A stretch of 11,755 nucleotides of DNA, from NCBI GenBank assembly GCA_028875085.1, contig JAPPFU010000251.1, positions 1-11,755 on the forward strand, in the 5' to 3' direction. Position 1 is the first letter of the stretch. Each line of letters opens with the position of its first letter. The translations under genes were made by a program, and so were the position numbers. Origin of the DNA: Chloroflexota bacterium (lineage in GTDB: Bacteria > Chloroflexota > Dehalococcoidia > Lucifugimonadales > Australimonadaceae). A model generated the notes under the pieces. That model saw only the letters and a program-made list of their open reading frames with translations. It was not told the DNA's origin and searched no databases. This document shows, in pieces, positions 1 through 6,493 of this stretch.

Positions 1-2
1 AC

Positions 3-254
3 GGCGCGATGATGTTCAACCAGCGCTACGACTGGCCGGAGATGCTCTCCGGCCATGACGCCGAGGTCGTCCAGTGGCGCAGGCTGGTCGTAACCCGCGC
101 CTTCGCCGGTCGCTACGCCCCCTTCGGGCGCGACGTGGAGAAGGAAAGCGAGGAACTGGACACGTCGGCTACGCCGACCACTCCCATGGCAGGCCTGCGC
201 TTCGACCGCACTGCCGTCAACGCGGGAGAGGCGGAGACCTCCGCCGCGGGCTAA
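3..254 (+). CDS. C-terminal fragment of an unrecognised protein (5' end outside window)
   Basis: An open frame runs in from the left edge and ends at a TAA at 252-254, leaving about 83 residues. Two adjacent Met codons (9 and 12) exist but no ribosome site can be judged, and the frame is open to the edge, so this is most likely the tail of a longer protein. The first 50 residues are rich in aromatic and charged residues (FNQRYDWPEM, then VVQWRRLVV and RYAPFGRD) and look like a folded domain. The last 30 or so are low in hydrophobics (Ser, Thr, Ala, Glu) and look like a disordered tail. I do not recognise the family and assign no function. A strong hairpin follows 22 nt after the stop, consistent with the end of a transcription unit. 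Confidence 0.55.
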   Translation, partial: GAMMFNQRYDWPEMLSGHDAEVVQWRRLVVTRAFAGRYAPFGRDVEKESEELDTSATPTTPMAGLRFDRTAVNAGEAETSAAG

Positions 255-276
255 CCGCCCACTCTGCGCAACGCAG

Positions 277-318
277 ACGCAACGAAGGCCCCCGGACATC
301 CGGGGGCCTTCGTTGCGT
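277..318 (+). terminator. Perfect 19-bp inverted repeat, probable intrinsic terminator
   Basis: Positions 277-295 are perfectly complementary to 300-318, with the four-base loop ACAT (296-299). The core of the arm is AAGGCCCCCGG, so the stem is very stable. The 3' arm ends in TTCGTTGCGTTA, which is not a proper U tract, so termination may be inefficient or depend on Rho or NusG. It lies between the end of the first gene and the tRNA, where a terminator is expected. The symmetry means it would fold from either strand. Confidence 0.6.
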
Positions 319-349
319 TAGGAGAGAGGCAGGGTAGGGGGTGGAGTGA

Positions 350-355
350 TAGGAT
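350..355 (+). promoter_or_regulatory. Possible -10 box for the tRNA
   Basis: TAGGAT sits 8 nt before the mature 5' end of the tRNA and keeps the T-A-----T positions of a sigma-70 type -10 hexamer. No convincing -35 box is visible 16-18 nt upstream (the area is a purine run). Transcription would begin about at the tRNA itself. This is a weak call based on position. Confidence 0.25.
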
Positions 356-363
356 GGAACCGC

Positions 364-438
364 GCCATCGTAGCTCAGTGGCAGAGCAGCGGTTTCGTAA
401 ACCGCAGGTCGACGGTTCGAATCCGTCCGATGGCTCCA
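364..438 (+). tRNA. tRNA-Thr, anticodon CGU
   Basis: The full cloverleaf can be folded by hand. The acceptor stem is 364-370 with 428-434 (7/7 pairs). The D stem GCTC/GAGC is 373-376 with 384-387. The anticodon stem is 389-393 with 401-405 (5/5), with loop TTCGTAA and anticodon CGT at 396-398, which reads ACG (Thr). The variable loop is 406-410. The T stem is 411-415 with 423-427 (5/5), with loop TTCGAAT. The discriminator base is T435 and CCA is encoded at 436-438. The first two acceptor pairs G-C and C-G match known threonine identity elements. CGU is a secondary Thr isoacceptor, so other tRNA-Thr genes are expected elsewhere. Confidence 0.95.
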
Positions 439-474
439 CTCCTCCGTCAGCCCCCTCCGCAACGCCGCGTGCCC

Positions 475-497
475 TATACTCCTTCTCCCACAGGAGG
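475..497 (+). promoter_or_regulatory. -10 box and Shine-Dalgarno for the cupin gene
   Basis: TATACT at 475-480 is a 5/6 match to the sigma-70 -10 consensus. It is followed by AGGAGG at 492-497, six nucleotides before the ATG at 504. The implied transcript start near 487 gives a leader of about 17 nt. No good -35 box is seen at 452-457 (C-rich). The Shine-Dalgarno sequence is the strongest in the window and fixes the cupin start. Confidence 0.45.
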
Positions 498-503
498 CAT
501 GCC

Positions 504-911
504 ATGGCTGACGCGCGCATCATCAGGTTCGACGAGCAGCGCCCCATCGACCGGGGCAACGGCGCGGCAAGCGTTCCGTTGCTGCTGAAGGAGACCGGCG
601 CGACCTCGTTCATCGCCGGAGTCTCCACCTTCCAGCCGGGCGTCGCCGTGCCGCTCCACTCCCACAACACCGACGAATTGGTGACGGTGCTGGAGGGCGC
701 GGGCGAGTGCGAGGTGGAGGGGGTCGTCACGCCCGTCAAGGCGCTCGACAGCACCTTCATCCCTGCCGGACTGACGCACTGCTTCCGCAACACCGGCGAC
801 GCCCTAATGCGCATCCAGTGGGTGTACGCCTCCACCGACGTCACGCGCACCTTCGCCGACACCGGCAAAACCGTCCCGCACCTGTCGGAGGAGGACCGGG
901 TCGGGCGCTAG
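504..911 (+). CDS. Small single-domain cupin protein
   Basis: The product is 135 residues, starting at the ATG placed 6 nt after AGGAGG. It carries both conserved cupin motifs. Motif 1 includes PLHSHNTDE, with His52, His54 and Glu58 as metal ligands, followed by the turn VLEGAGECE. Motif 2 is IPAGLTHCFRN, with His92 as the fourth ligand. All four ligands are present, so it probably binds a divalent metal in a small beta-barrel. The substrate cannot be told from sequence: stand-alone cupins include isomerases, dioxygenases and sugar- or ligand-binding proteins. It appears monocistronic, with a tRNA before it and a convergent MFS gene after it. There is no signal peptide, so it should be cytoplasmic. 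Confidence 0.9.
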   Translation: MADARIIRFDEQRPIDRGNGAASVPLLLKETGATSFIAGVSTFQPGVAVPLHSHNTDELVTVLEGAGECEVEGVVTPVKALDSTFIPAGLTHCFRNTGDALMRIQWVYASTDVTRTFADTGKTVPHLSEEDRVGR

Positions 912-927
912 CACGCAGGGCTGAGAG

Positions 928-945
928 GGCGGACGCTCCTCCGCC
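928..945. terminator. Weak hairpin between convergent genes
   Basis: GGCGGA (928-933) pairs with TCCGCC (940-945) around a 6-nt loop in the 51-nt gap between the convergent cupin and MFS stop codons. It has no U tract on either strand. It could serve as a bidirectional terminator, but a 6-bp GC stem is easy to find by chance in DNA this GC-rich. Confidence 0.2.
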
Positions 946-962
946 AATCGGCAGCGGTCGGC

Positions 963-2255
963 TCACGCCTCGGCGGGGGCGGTTTGGCCCGCGTCCTCGT
1001 TCGCCTCGGCGTGCAGGCGCATCATGTGGCTGAGGGTCGCGTTGCGCACGATGGGCGCGGCGAGCAGCAGCAGGACGGCGATGAGGCCGCCCGCGCCCGC
1101 CATGATGCGCGTGATGGCCTGCGGCCCGATGGCGTCGGAGCCTGCGCCCGCCGCCAGCGCCCCTATCGGCATCAGGCCGAAGCCCAGCATCATCAGGCTG
1201 CTGACGCGCCCGCGCATGCGGTTGGGCACCGTGAGTTGGAGCATCGTCATGTTGGTGAGCAGGAATACCTGCTCCGCGAACCCGGTGAAGAGCATCAGCA
1301 GCAGGCCTTGCCACAGCTCGGCGGCGAAAGAGAAGCCGAAGAGGCCCGCCGAGAAGCCGAACAGCGCGACGATCTCCAGCAAACCGCGCCGCTCGAAAGA
1401 GCCGAGCGCTGCCACCGTCGCCGCGCCGAGCACCCCGCCGACGCCCACCATCGCCACCAGCAGGCCCAGGCCCGTCTCGTTGGACTCGAACACGTCCTTG
1501 GCGTAGATGGGGGTTAGCGCGGTGAAGATGGGGATCAGCAGCACGGGCGCCGTCAGGTTCAGCAGCAGGAACGCGCGCGTGTATCGGGCGGTGGCCACGA
1601 AGTGCACCCCGTCCTTGAGGTTCTGCAGCGGAGAATCGCGGCGCTGCGCCTGCTCACGCTCGGGGAACGCGATCATGAACCGCGTCAGTGTGGCGAACAG
1701 GTAGGAGGCGGCCTGAGCGAAGAAAGCGCCCGCCGCACCGATGAGCGGCAGCAGCGCGCCGCCCACGCCAGGCCCCAGCGCCCGCGTGGAGCTCATCGCC
1801 GCCGTGTTCAGCGCCATCGCGTTGGGCGCCAGGCGCGGCGGCACAAGCAGGAAGGTCATCGTCGCGCGCAGCGGCTGGTCGAGCACCTGCGCGAGACCGA
1901 AGGCGAACATGAAGAGGAAGATGTGCCAGACCTCGATGAGGTCGGTGAAGAGCAGCACGCCCATCAGCGCGCTCAGCGCCATCAGGAAGAGGCTGACGAC
2001 CACCATCACGCGCTTGGCGTCGGCTCGGTCGATGAACACGCCCGCAAAGGGACCGAATCCCAGCATCGCGACCGAGCGCACGCCGTTCACGCCCCCCAGG
2101 ATCGTGCCCGACCCCGTCAGGTCGTAGACCACCCAGCCCAACACTACCTGCTGCATCCACTGGCCGATGGACGAGAAGACCGTCCCCAGCCACAACCAGC
2201 GGAAGTTGGGGATGCCGAGCGACGCCGCGGGGCCGATGGCGCCTTCCGCCCTCAC
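963..2255 (-). CDS. MFS transporter, EntS/MFS_3-like (TMEffector) exporter
   Basis: The product is 430 residues with a GTG start at 2255-2253 and about 12 hydrophobic segments, an integral membrane efflux-type transporter of the major facilitator superfamily. Family marks include an N-terminal FRWLWLGTVFSSIGQWM (helix 1), the loop 2-3 motif GVFIDRADAKR (residues 72-82, motif A type), ALNTAAMSSTRALGPGVGG near residue 148 (helix 5, motif C type), and VPNRMRGRVSSL near residue 343 in the second half. This pattern is typical of the EntS-like branch often annotated MFS_3 or TMEffector, which exports siderophores, macrolides or other drugs by proton antiport. The substrate here is unknown. Its GTG start overlaps the stop of the upstream membrane protein (GTGA, 4 nt), so the two are probably translationally coupled. 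Confidence 0.9.
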   Translation of the reverse strand: MRAEGAIGPAASLGIPNFRWLWLGTVFSSIGQWMQQVVLGWVVYDLTGSGTILGGVNGVRSVAMLGFGPFAGVFIDRADAKRVMVVVSLFLMALSALMGVLLFTDLIEVWHIFLFMFAFGLAQVLDQPLRATMTFLLVPPRLAPNAMALNTAAMSSTRALGPGVGGALLPLIGAAGAFFAQAASYLFATLTRFMIAFPEREQAQRRDSPLQNLKDGVHFVATARYTRAFLLLNLTAPVLLIPIFTALTPIYAKDVFESNETGLGLLVAMVGVGGVLGAATVAALGSFERRGLLEIVALFGFSAGLFGFSFAAELWQGLLLMLFTGFAEQVFLLTNMTMLQLTVPNRMRGRVSSLMMLGFGLMPIGALAAGAGSDAIGPQAITRIMAGAGGLIAVLLLLAAPIVRNATLSHMMRLHAEANEDAGQTAPAEA

Positions 2256-2737
2256 CCGCTCGCCTTACGCCGCCGCAGCCGCCCAGACGACGCTATCCCG
2301 ACGGGCAGCGCCGTCGCGCCGAATCCGCCGCACGCGACCACTCCCGCGATGAGGAAGACGATCGCGCTGCGACCGGCGTAGTCGCGTCCCTCCCATTCGC
2401 TGAAATAGGTGAGCGCGGTCAGGTCTTGCGGCCCGGCGATAAGCAGGCCGGGCACGGCGCCGACCAGCGCGCCCAAGACGCCGCCCGCGACCGGTTGCCA
2501 CGCCCCCGCCGCGCGCGGCCCCAGCCCCAGGCCGATCAGGAACGGGACGAACGCGCCGCACAGCAACCACACCGGGGCGACCCAGTCGCCCACCCAAGGC
2601 TGCGCCGCGTCGAGCATCAGAAAGGCCGCCGCCGCTATAACGGCGACGGCGAGAGCGCTGACGGCGCGGCGCAATGCCAATAGAAGCCTCGCTGCCGAGG
2701 CGGCTTCGTTGCCGCCGCAACCATCCCATGCTACCAT
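2252..2737 (-). CDS. Hypothetical four-helix membrane protein
   Basis: The product is 161 residues if the ATG at 2737-2735 is used. Hydrophobic stretches at about residues 25-43, 54-72, 81-102 and 122-148 predict four membrane helices, rich in Ala, Gly and Val. The C-terminus ends in a basic tail (GRLRRRKASG), which would favour a cytoplasmic side. I recognise no family. Its stop codon overlaps the GTG start of the MFS gene by 4 nt, so it is the first gene of a two-gene minus-strand operon and may be an accessory or just co-expressed. No clear Shine-Dalgarno precedes the ATG and the first 20 residues are not hydrophobic, so the true start could lie further in. The 5' end lies close to the divergent cofG gene. 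Confidence 0.65.
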   Translation of the reverse strand: MVAWDGCGGNEAASAARLLLALRRAVSALAVAVIAAAAFLMLDAAQPWVGDWVAPVWLLCGAFVPFLIGLGLGPRAAGAWQPVAGGVLGALVGAVPGLLIAGPQDLTALTYFSEWEGRDYAGRSAIVFLIAGVVACGGFGATALPVGIASSGRLRRRKASG

Positions 2738-2802
2738 CCGTCTGCGCTACGCAGAGGCCCATCGCGCCTCACCCCTGCTCCCGCGGGAGCCGACGATCTA
2801 CG
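2738..2802. promoter_or_regulatory. Divergent gap before the F420 operon and the membrane-protein operon
   Basis: These 65 nt separate the putative starts of the minus-strand membrane protein and cofG. Both operons need a promoter here or within each other's coding region. I see no clear -10/-35 pair or operator. CGATCTACGG before the cofG GTG has no good -10. TATAAC at 2636-2641 on the plus strand, inside the membrane-protein gene, is the nearest -10-like hexamer but lacks a -35. A short internal match GCGTAGCGC/GCGCTACGC (2746-2753 region) is likely chance. Confidence 0.3.
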
Positions 2803-4029
2803 GTGAGGCCCGCTCTGACGCAGACCGCGCAATTCCCCTCCGTATCCGCTCCCGTGCGGCGCGCCATCGACGCCGCCCTGTGCGGCGAGACGCTCTCCGT
2901 CGAGGACGGCTGTGCGCTCATCCGCGCGTCGGGCGCCGACCTCGCCGCGGCTATGGCTGCCGCCGCCGAACTCAACCTCCGCGCGCGCCTTCACCGCCGC
3001 GTAACCTACTCGCGCAAGGTCTTCCTGCCCCTCACCAATCTCTGCCGCGACCGCTGCGGCTACTGCACCTTCGTCAAAGGCCCCGGCCAGGGGGGCGCCC
3101 ACACGATGACGCCCGACGAGGTGCTCGCCGTCGCGCGCCGGGGCGCCGAACTCGGCTGCAAGGAGGCGCTGTTCAGCCTGGGCGACCACCCCGAATGGCG
3201 CCACCCCGAGATGGCGGAGCAACTCGACCGCCTCGGCTATCCATCCACGCCCGCTTACGCCGCCGCGATGGCGCGGCTGGTGCTCGAGGAGACGGGACTG
3301 CTGCCTCACACCAACTGCGGCGTCCTCTCTCCCGACGAGATGGCCGCCCTCGCGCCGTGGAACGTGAGCATGGGCATCATGCTGGAGAGCGTGAGCGAGG
3401 CGCTGTTCGAGCCGGGCGGCGCGCACTACGGGACGACCTCCAAGTCGCCGGAACAGCGCATCACCACCCTCGAAGCCGCCGCCGATGCGGGCGTCGCTAT
3501 GACCACCGGTATCCTCATCGGCATCGGCGAATCGCTCGAAGACCGCGTGCGCTCCCTCATCGCCATACGCGACGCGCAAGAGCGTCGCGGCAACATCCAG
3601 GAGATCATCGTCCAGAACTTCCGCGCCAAGCCGTCGACGCGGATGCGCGCCGCCGCCGAGCCGTCCCTCGTCGATATGCTGCGCACGCAGGCGGCGGCGC
3701 GCCTGCTGCTGGGGCCGGAGATGAACGTCGAATCGCCCCCGAACCTGAACACGGACGGCTGCGGCGCCTACCTGCTAGCCGGCAACAACGATTGGGGCGG
3801 CGTATCGCCCCTCACCAAAGACTTCATCAACCCCGAGGCCGCGTGGCCGGAGGTGGCCGCCCTGCGCGCCATCACCGCCGAGGCGGGCTTCGAGTTGCGC
3901 GAGCGCCTCGCCCTCTTCCCCGACTACGCCGCCTCGGGCCGCTGGTATCCGTCCGCCGCCGTCGCCGAACGCGTCGCGCAGTTGATTGCGGACGACGGCT
4001 ACGTGCGCCCCGAACTGGAGGTTCGGTAG
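2803..4029 (+). CDS. cofG: 7,8-didemethyl-8-hydroxy-5-deazariboflavin synthase subunit CofG (radical SAM)
   Basis: CofG is the half of Fo synthase that closes the deazaflavin ring, using S-adenosylmethionine and a 4Fe-4S cluster to process the CofH product into Fo, the chromophore of cofactor F420. The radical SAM cluster motif CRDRCGYC (CX3CX2C) is present; from the GTG at 2803 its cysteines are residues 81, 85 and 88. Typical later marks are QNFRAKPSTRM, ESPPNLN and DWGGVSPLTKDFINPEA. The product is about 408 residues, slightly longer than stand-alone CofG proteins. The start is uncertain: the frame is open back to 2674, with an ATG at 2728, but that would overlap the divergent membrane protein. 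I chose GTG 2803 because residue similarity to the family begins only near SAPVRRAIDAAL; GGGAG at 2785-2789 is a distant ribosome site. It is first in a cofG-cofH-cofD-cofC-LLM unit. Confidence 0.92.
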   Translation: MRPALTQTAQFPSVSAPVRRAIDAALCGETLSVEDGCALIRASGADLAAAMAAAAELNLRARLHRRVTYSRKVFLPLTNLCRDRCGYCTFVKGPGQGGAHTMTPDEVLAVARRGAELGCKEALFSLGDHPEWRHPEMAEQLDRLGYPSTPAYAAAMARLVLEETGLLPHTNCGVLSPDEMAALAPWNVSMGIMLESVSEALFEPGGAHYGTTSKSPEQRITTLEAAADAGVAMTTGILIGIGESLEDRVRSLIAIRDAQERRGNIQEIIVQNFRAKPSTRMRAAAEPSLVDMLRTQAAARLLLGPEMNVESPPNLNTDGCGAYLLAGNNDWGGVSPLTKDFINPEAAWPEVAALRAITAEAGFELRERLALFPDYAASGRWYPSAAVAERVAQLIADDGYVRPELEVR

Positions 4030-4055
4030 TATGCCCGCCCGCGCGCCCGCATCGC

Positions 4056-4077
4056 CATTCCCGCGAAAGCGGGAACC
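4056..4077. repeat. Inverted-repeat hairpin with GAAA tetraloop, resembling a dispersed repeat
   Basis: CATTCCCGCGAAAGCGGGAA (4056-4075) folds into a 7-bp stem, 4058-4064 with 4069-4075, closed by a GNRA-type GAAA loop. It lies in the 82-nt gap between cofG and cofH, with no U tract. The core is very like the ATTCCCGCGAAAGCGGGAAT element found scattered through intergenic DNA of many bacteria (the dRS3 element of Neisseria has the same ends). In one frame it reads HSRESGN, a peptide often seen in spuriously annotated proteins. Only one copy is visible here, so its status as a genomic repeat is inferred from resemblance. Confidence 0.6.
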
Positions 4078-4111
4078 TCGCTTCGATTACGGGGCGGAGG
4101 TGGGGTGGTGA

Positions 4112-5503
4112 ATGAGTGACGCAACAATCTCCCTTCACGGGAACGACGGATGGAGCGCTATGACGAACGACGGACTTGAGTTGAACCACCTGCACGGCGC
4201 CGTCGAGGCGCTGGTCAATGCCGCCGACCCCGCCGTCGCCCGCGTCCTCGACAAGGCACTCTCCGGCGGCGAGGTGAGCGTGGACGAGACGGAGGCGCTG
4301 TTCGGCGCACAGGACGCGGGGTTGCTCGCGCTGATGGCGGCTGCCGACGCGCTGCGCCGCCGCGCCAACGGCGACGTGGTCACCTACGTGGTGAACCGCA
4401 ACATCAACTTCACCAACGTGTGCATCAAGCATTGCGGCTTCTGCGCCTTCTCCCGCGACCACCGCGAGGAGGAAGGCTACTTCCTGCCCCTCAACGAGAT
4501 CGTGCGCCGCGCGGCGGAGGCCGCCGAACTGGGCGCCACCGAGGTCTGCGTCCAGGCGGGGCTGCCCCCCAAGATGGAAGGCTCGCTCTACGTAGACCTC
4601 GCCCGCGCCGTCAAGTCGGCGCTGCCCGATATGCACATCCACGGCTTCTCCCCGGAGGAGGTGCTCTACGGCGCCATCCGCTCGCGCTGCTCGATTGAGG
4701 AGTACCTGGTCGCGCTGCGGGACGCGGGCGTTGGCTCGCTGCCCGGCACCTCGGCGGAGGTGCTCGTCCAGTCGGTGCGTGACCGCATCGCTCCCGGGCG
4801 CATCAGCGTTGCACAGTGGCGCGAGGTCATCACCACTGCCCATCGCGTCGGCATCCCCACCACCTCCACCATCATGTTCGGCCACGTGGAGACCGACCGC
4901 GAGCGCGCCGAGCACCTCGCATTCGTGCGCGACGTCCAGAAGGAGACGGGCGGCATCACCGAGTTCGTCCCCCTCTCCTTCGTCCATGCCGAGGCGCCCA
5001 TGTGGTCGAAGCGCCTGGTGGATGGCATCCGCCCCGGCGCGACCGGCGCCGACGTTATCCGCATGCACGCCATCGCCCGCGTCGTCCTTCACGGATGGAT
5101 CGACAACATCCAATGCTCGTGGGTGAAGGAGGGGCCGAAGCTGGCGCAGGCGCTCCTGTCCGCCGGATGCAACGACCTGGGCGGCACGCTCATCAACGAG
5201 AGCATCTCCACCTCCGCCGGGGCATCCTACGGCCAACTGGTGCCGCCCTCCGAACTGCGCCGCTGGGTGCGCGACCTGGGCCGCGTCCCGGCCGAGCGCG
5301 ACACGCTCTACCGCATCCGCCGCACCTTCGAGCAGGAGCCGCCGGAGCCGGAAGCCCTCGACCTCGCCGCCGAGCATCCCGAACGCTTCGGCTCCTACGC
5401 CGAACTGATACGCATGCCCGAGTACCGCTACGAAGGCCAGCGCGCCCCCCGCCTCGAAGGCCCCACCCTCCCCGACGCGCTGCGCGCCCGCGCCGAGCGC
5501 TAG
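4112..5503 (+). CDS. cofH: 5-amino-6-(D-ribitylamino)uracil--L-tyrosine 4-hydroxyphenyl transferase CofH (radical SAM)
   Basis: CofH is the first half of Fo synthase. It joins a tyrosine-derived fragment to the riboflavin intermediate 5-amino-6-ribitylaminouracil by radical SAM chemistry, making the substrate for CofG. The product is 463 residues. The cluster motif CIKHCGFC (CX3CX2C) has cysteines 104, 108 and 111, directly after the family-typical NRNINFTNV. Other marks are HIHGFSPEE (about residue 174), SLPGTSAEVL, and in the C-terminal part NDLGGTLINESISTSAGA. The ATG at 4112 follows GGAGG (4096-4100) by 11 nt. An internal ATG at 4160 with GGAG just before it is an alternative that would remove 16 poorly conserved residues. 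In actinobacteria this protein is fused to CofG as FbiC; here the two are separate adjacent genes. Confidence 0.95.
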   Translation: MSDATISLHGNDGWSAMTNDGLELNHLHGAVEALVNAADPAVARVLDKALSGGEVSVDETEALFGAQDAGLLALMAAADALRRRANGDVVTYVVNRNINFTNVCIKHCGFCAFSRDHREEEGYFLPLNEIVRRAAEAAELGATEVCVQAGLPPKMEGSLYVDLARAVKSALPDMHIHGFSPEEVLYGAIRSRCSIEEYLVALRDAGVGSLPGTSAEVLVQSVRDRIAPGRISVAQWREVITTAHRVGIPTTSTIMFGHVETDRERAEHLAFVRDVQKETGGITEFVPLSFVHAEAPMWSKRLVDGIRPGATGADVIRMHAIARVVLHGWIDNIQCSWVKEGPKLAQALLSAGCNDLGGTLINESISTSAGASYGQLVPPSELRRWVRDLGRVPAERDTLYRIRRTFEQEPPEPEALDLAAEHPERFGSYAELIRMPEYRYEGQRAPRLEGPTLPDALRARAER

Positions 5504-5557
5504 GGGCGTAGGGGAGATGGAGCGGGCGGTTATGGCGCATTCGCCGGGGCCGTAGTG

Positions 5558-6493
5558 ATGCGCCTCCTTGCCATTGCGGGTGGGGTAGGGGGTGCCAAGT
5601 TGGCGCTGGGCCTCGCGCGCCTCCTCCCGCCCGACGACCTCCGCATTGTCGTCAACACCGGCGACGACGAAACTTTCCACGGCCTCCACGTCTCGCCCGA
5701 CCTGGACACCGTTACTTACACCCTCGCGGGCCTGTCGAACGAGGAGATGGGCTGGGGCTTGGCGGGCGAGTCCTTCCGCGCGCTCGAGGCGCTCGGAAGG
5801 CTCGGCGCCGACACGTGGTTCCGCTTGGGCGACCTCGACCTGGCGACGCACATCCGCCGCACCGACCTGCTCCGCCAAGGCGCCACGCTGACGGAGGCGA
5901 CGCGCGAGATCGCCTCCCGCCTCGGCGTGCGCCACGCCGTCGTCCCGATGAGCGACGAGCCCGTGCGCACCATCGCGCTGACGGACGAGGGCGAACTGGC
6001 TTTCCAGGACTACTTCGTCCGCCGCCGCTGCGAGCCGCGCATAGCGGGCGTCCGCTTGGACGGCGCGGAGTATGCGGCGCCCTCCCCTGCCTTCACGGCG
6101 GCGCTGGCGGAGGCGGACGCCATCGTCTTCTGTCCCTCCAACCCGCTGGTGAGCGTCGGCCCCATCCTCGCCTTGCCCGGCGTGCGCGCGGCCATCGAGG
6201 GGTTCGGCGGCCCGCGCATCGGCGTCAGCCCCATCGTGGGCGGCACGGCGGTCAAAGGCCCGGCGGCCAATATGATGGCCGAGCTGGGCGAAGAGGTCTC
6301 CTGCGTCGGCGTCGCTCGTCGCTACGCCGGCCTGCTCGACCGGTTCGTCATCGACGCGGTGGACGCCGCGCACGCCGATACCGTCGCGCAACTGGGCGTC
6401 CGCCCCCACGTCGCCAACACGCTGATGACGACGGAGGCGGACAAGGTCGCTCTCGCGCGCGAGGTGCTCGCGCTCGCCGGAGGCGCGGCGTGA
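5558..6493 (+). CDS. cofD: 2-phospho-L-lactate transferase CofD (FbiA-like)
   Basis: CofD transfers the phospho-acid part of a guanylylated three-carbon donor (made by CofC) onto Fo, releasing GMP and giving F420-0 or its dehydro form. The product is 311 residues from the ATG at 5558; a GTG at 5555 directly before it is an equally possible start. Conserved motifs in order are GGVGGAKL (residues 9-16, phosphate loop near the N-terminus), NTGDD (34-38), the stretch HVSPDLDTVTY, CPSNPLVSVGPIL (193-205) and SPIVGGTAVKGPA (225-237), all characteristic of the family. There is a 54-nt gap after cofH and only a weak ribosome site. Its TGA stop overlaps the GTG start of cofC by 4 nt, so synthesis of the activating and transferring enzymes is probably coupled. 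Confidence 0.96.
   Translation: MRLLAIAGGVGGAKLALGLARLLPPDDLRIVVNTGDDETFHGLHVSPDLDTVTYTLAGLSNEEMGWGLAGESFRALEALGRLGADTWFRLGDLDLATHIRRTDLLRQGATLTEATREIASRLGVRHAVVPMSDEPVRTIALTDEGELAFQDYFVRRRCEPRIAGVRLDGAEYAAPSPAFTAALAEADAIVFCPSNPLVSVGPILALPGVRAAIEGFGGPRIGVSPIVGGTAVKGPAANMMAELGEEVSCVGVARRYAGLLDRFVIDAVDAAHADTVAQLGVRPHVANTLMTTEADKVALAREVLALAGGAA

Noticed and set aside
251..868. A 205-codon minus-strand frame covering the tRNA and cupin.
   Set aside because: It runs through the tRNA and the hairpin and lies antisense to a cupin with intact motifs and a strong ribosome site.
1602..2381. A 259-codon plus-strand frame across the MFS gene.
   Set aside because: The minus strand encodes a clear 12-helix MFS protein; the plus frame is His/Arg/Glu low-complexity sequence.
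2409..4115. A 568-codon plus-strand frame overlapping cofG.
   Set aside because: It is out of frame with the CofG radical SAM motif and its translation is almost entirely Arg, Pro and Ala repeats.
3872..6409. An 845-codon open frame on the minus strand opposite cofG's end, cofH and cofD.
   Set aside because: The plus strand carries three unmistakable cof genes here. The antisense translation is low-complexity and rich in Arg, Ala, Gly, Asp and His, typical of shadow frames in GC-rich DNA.
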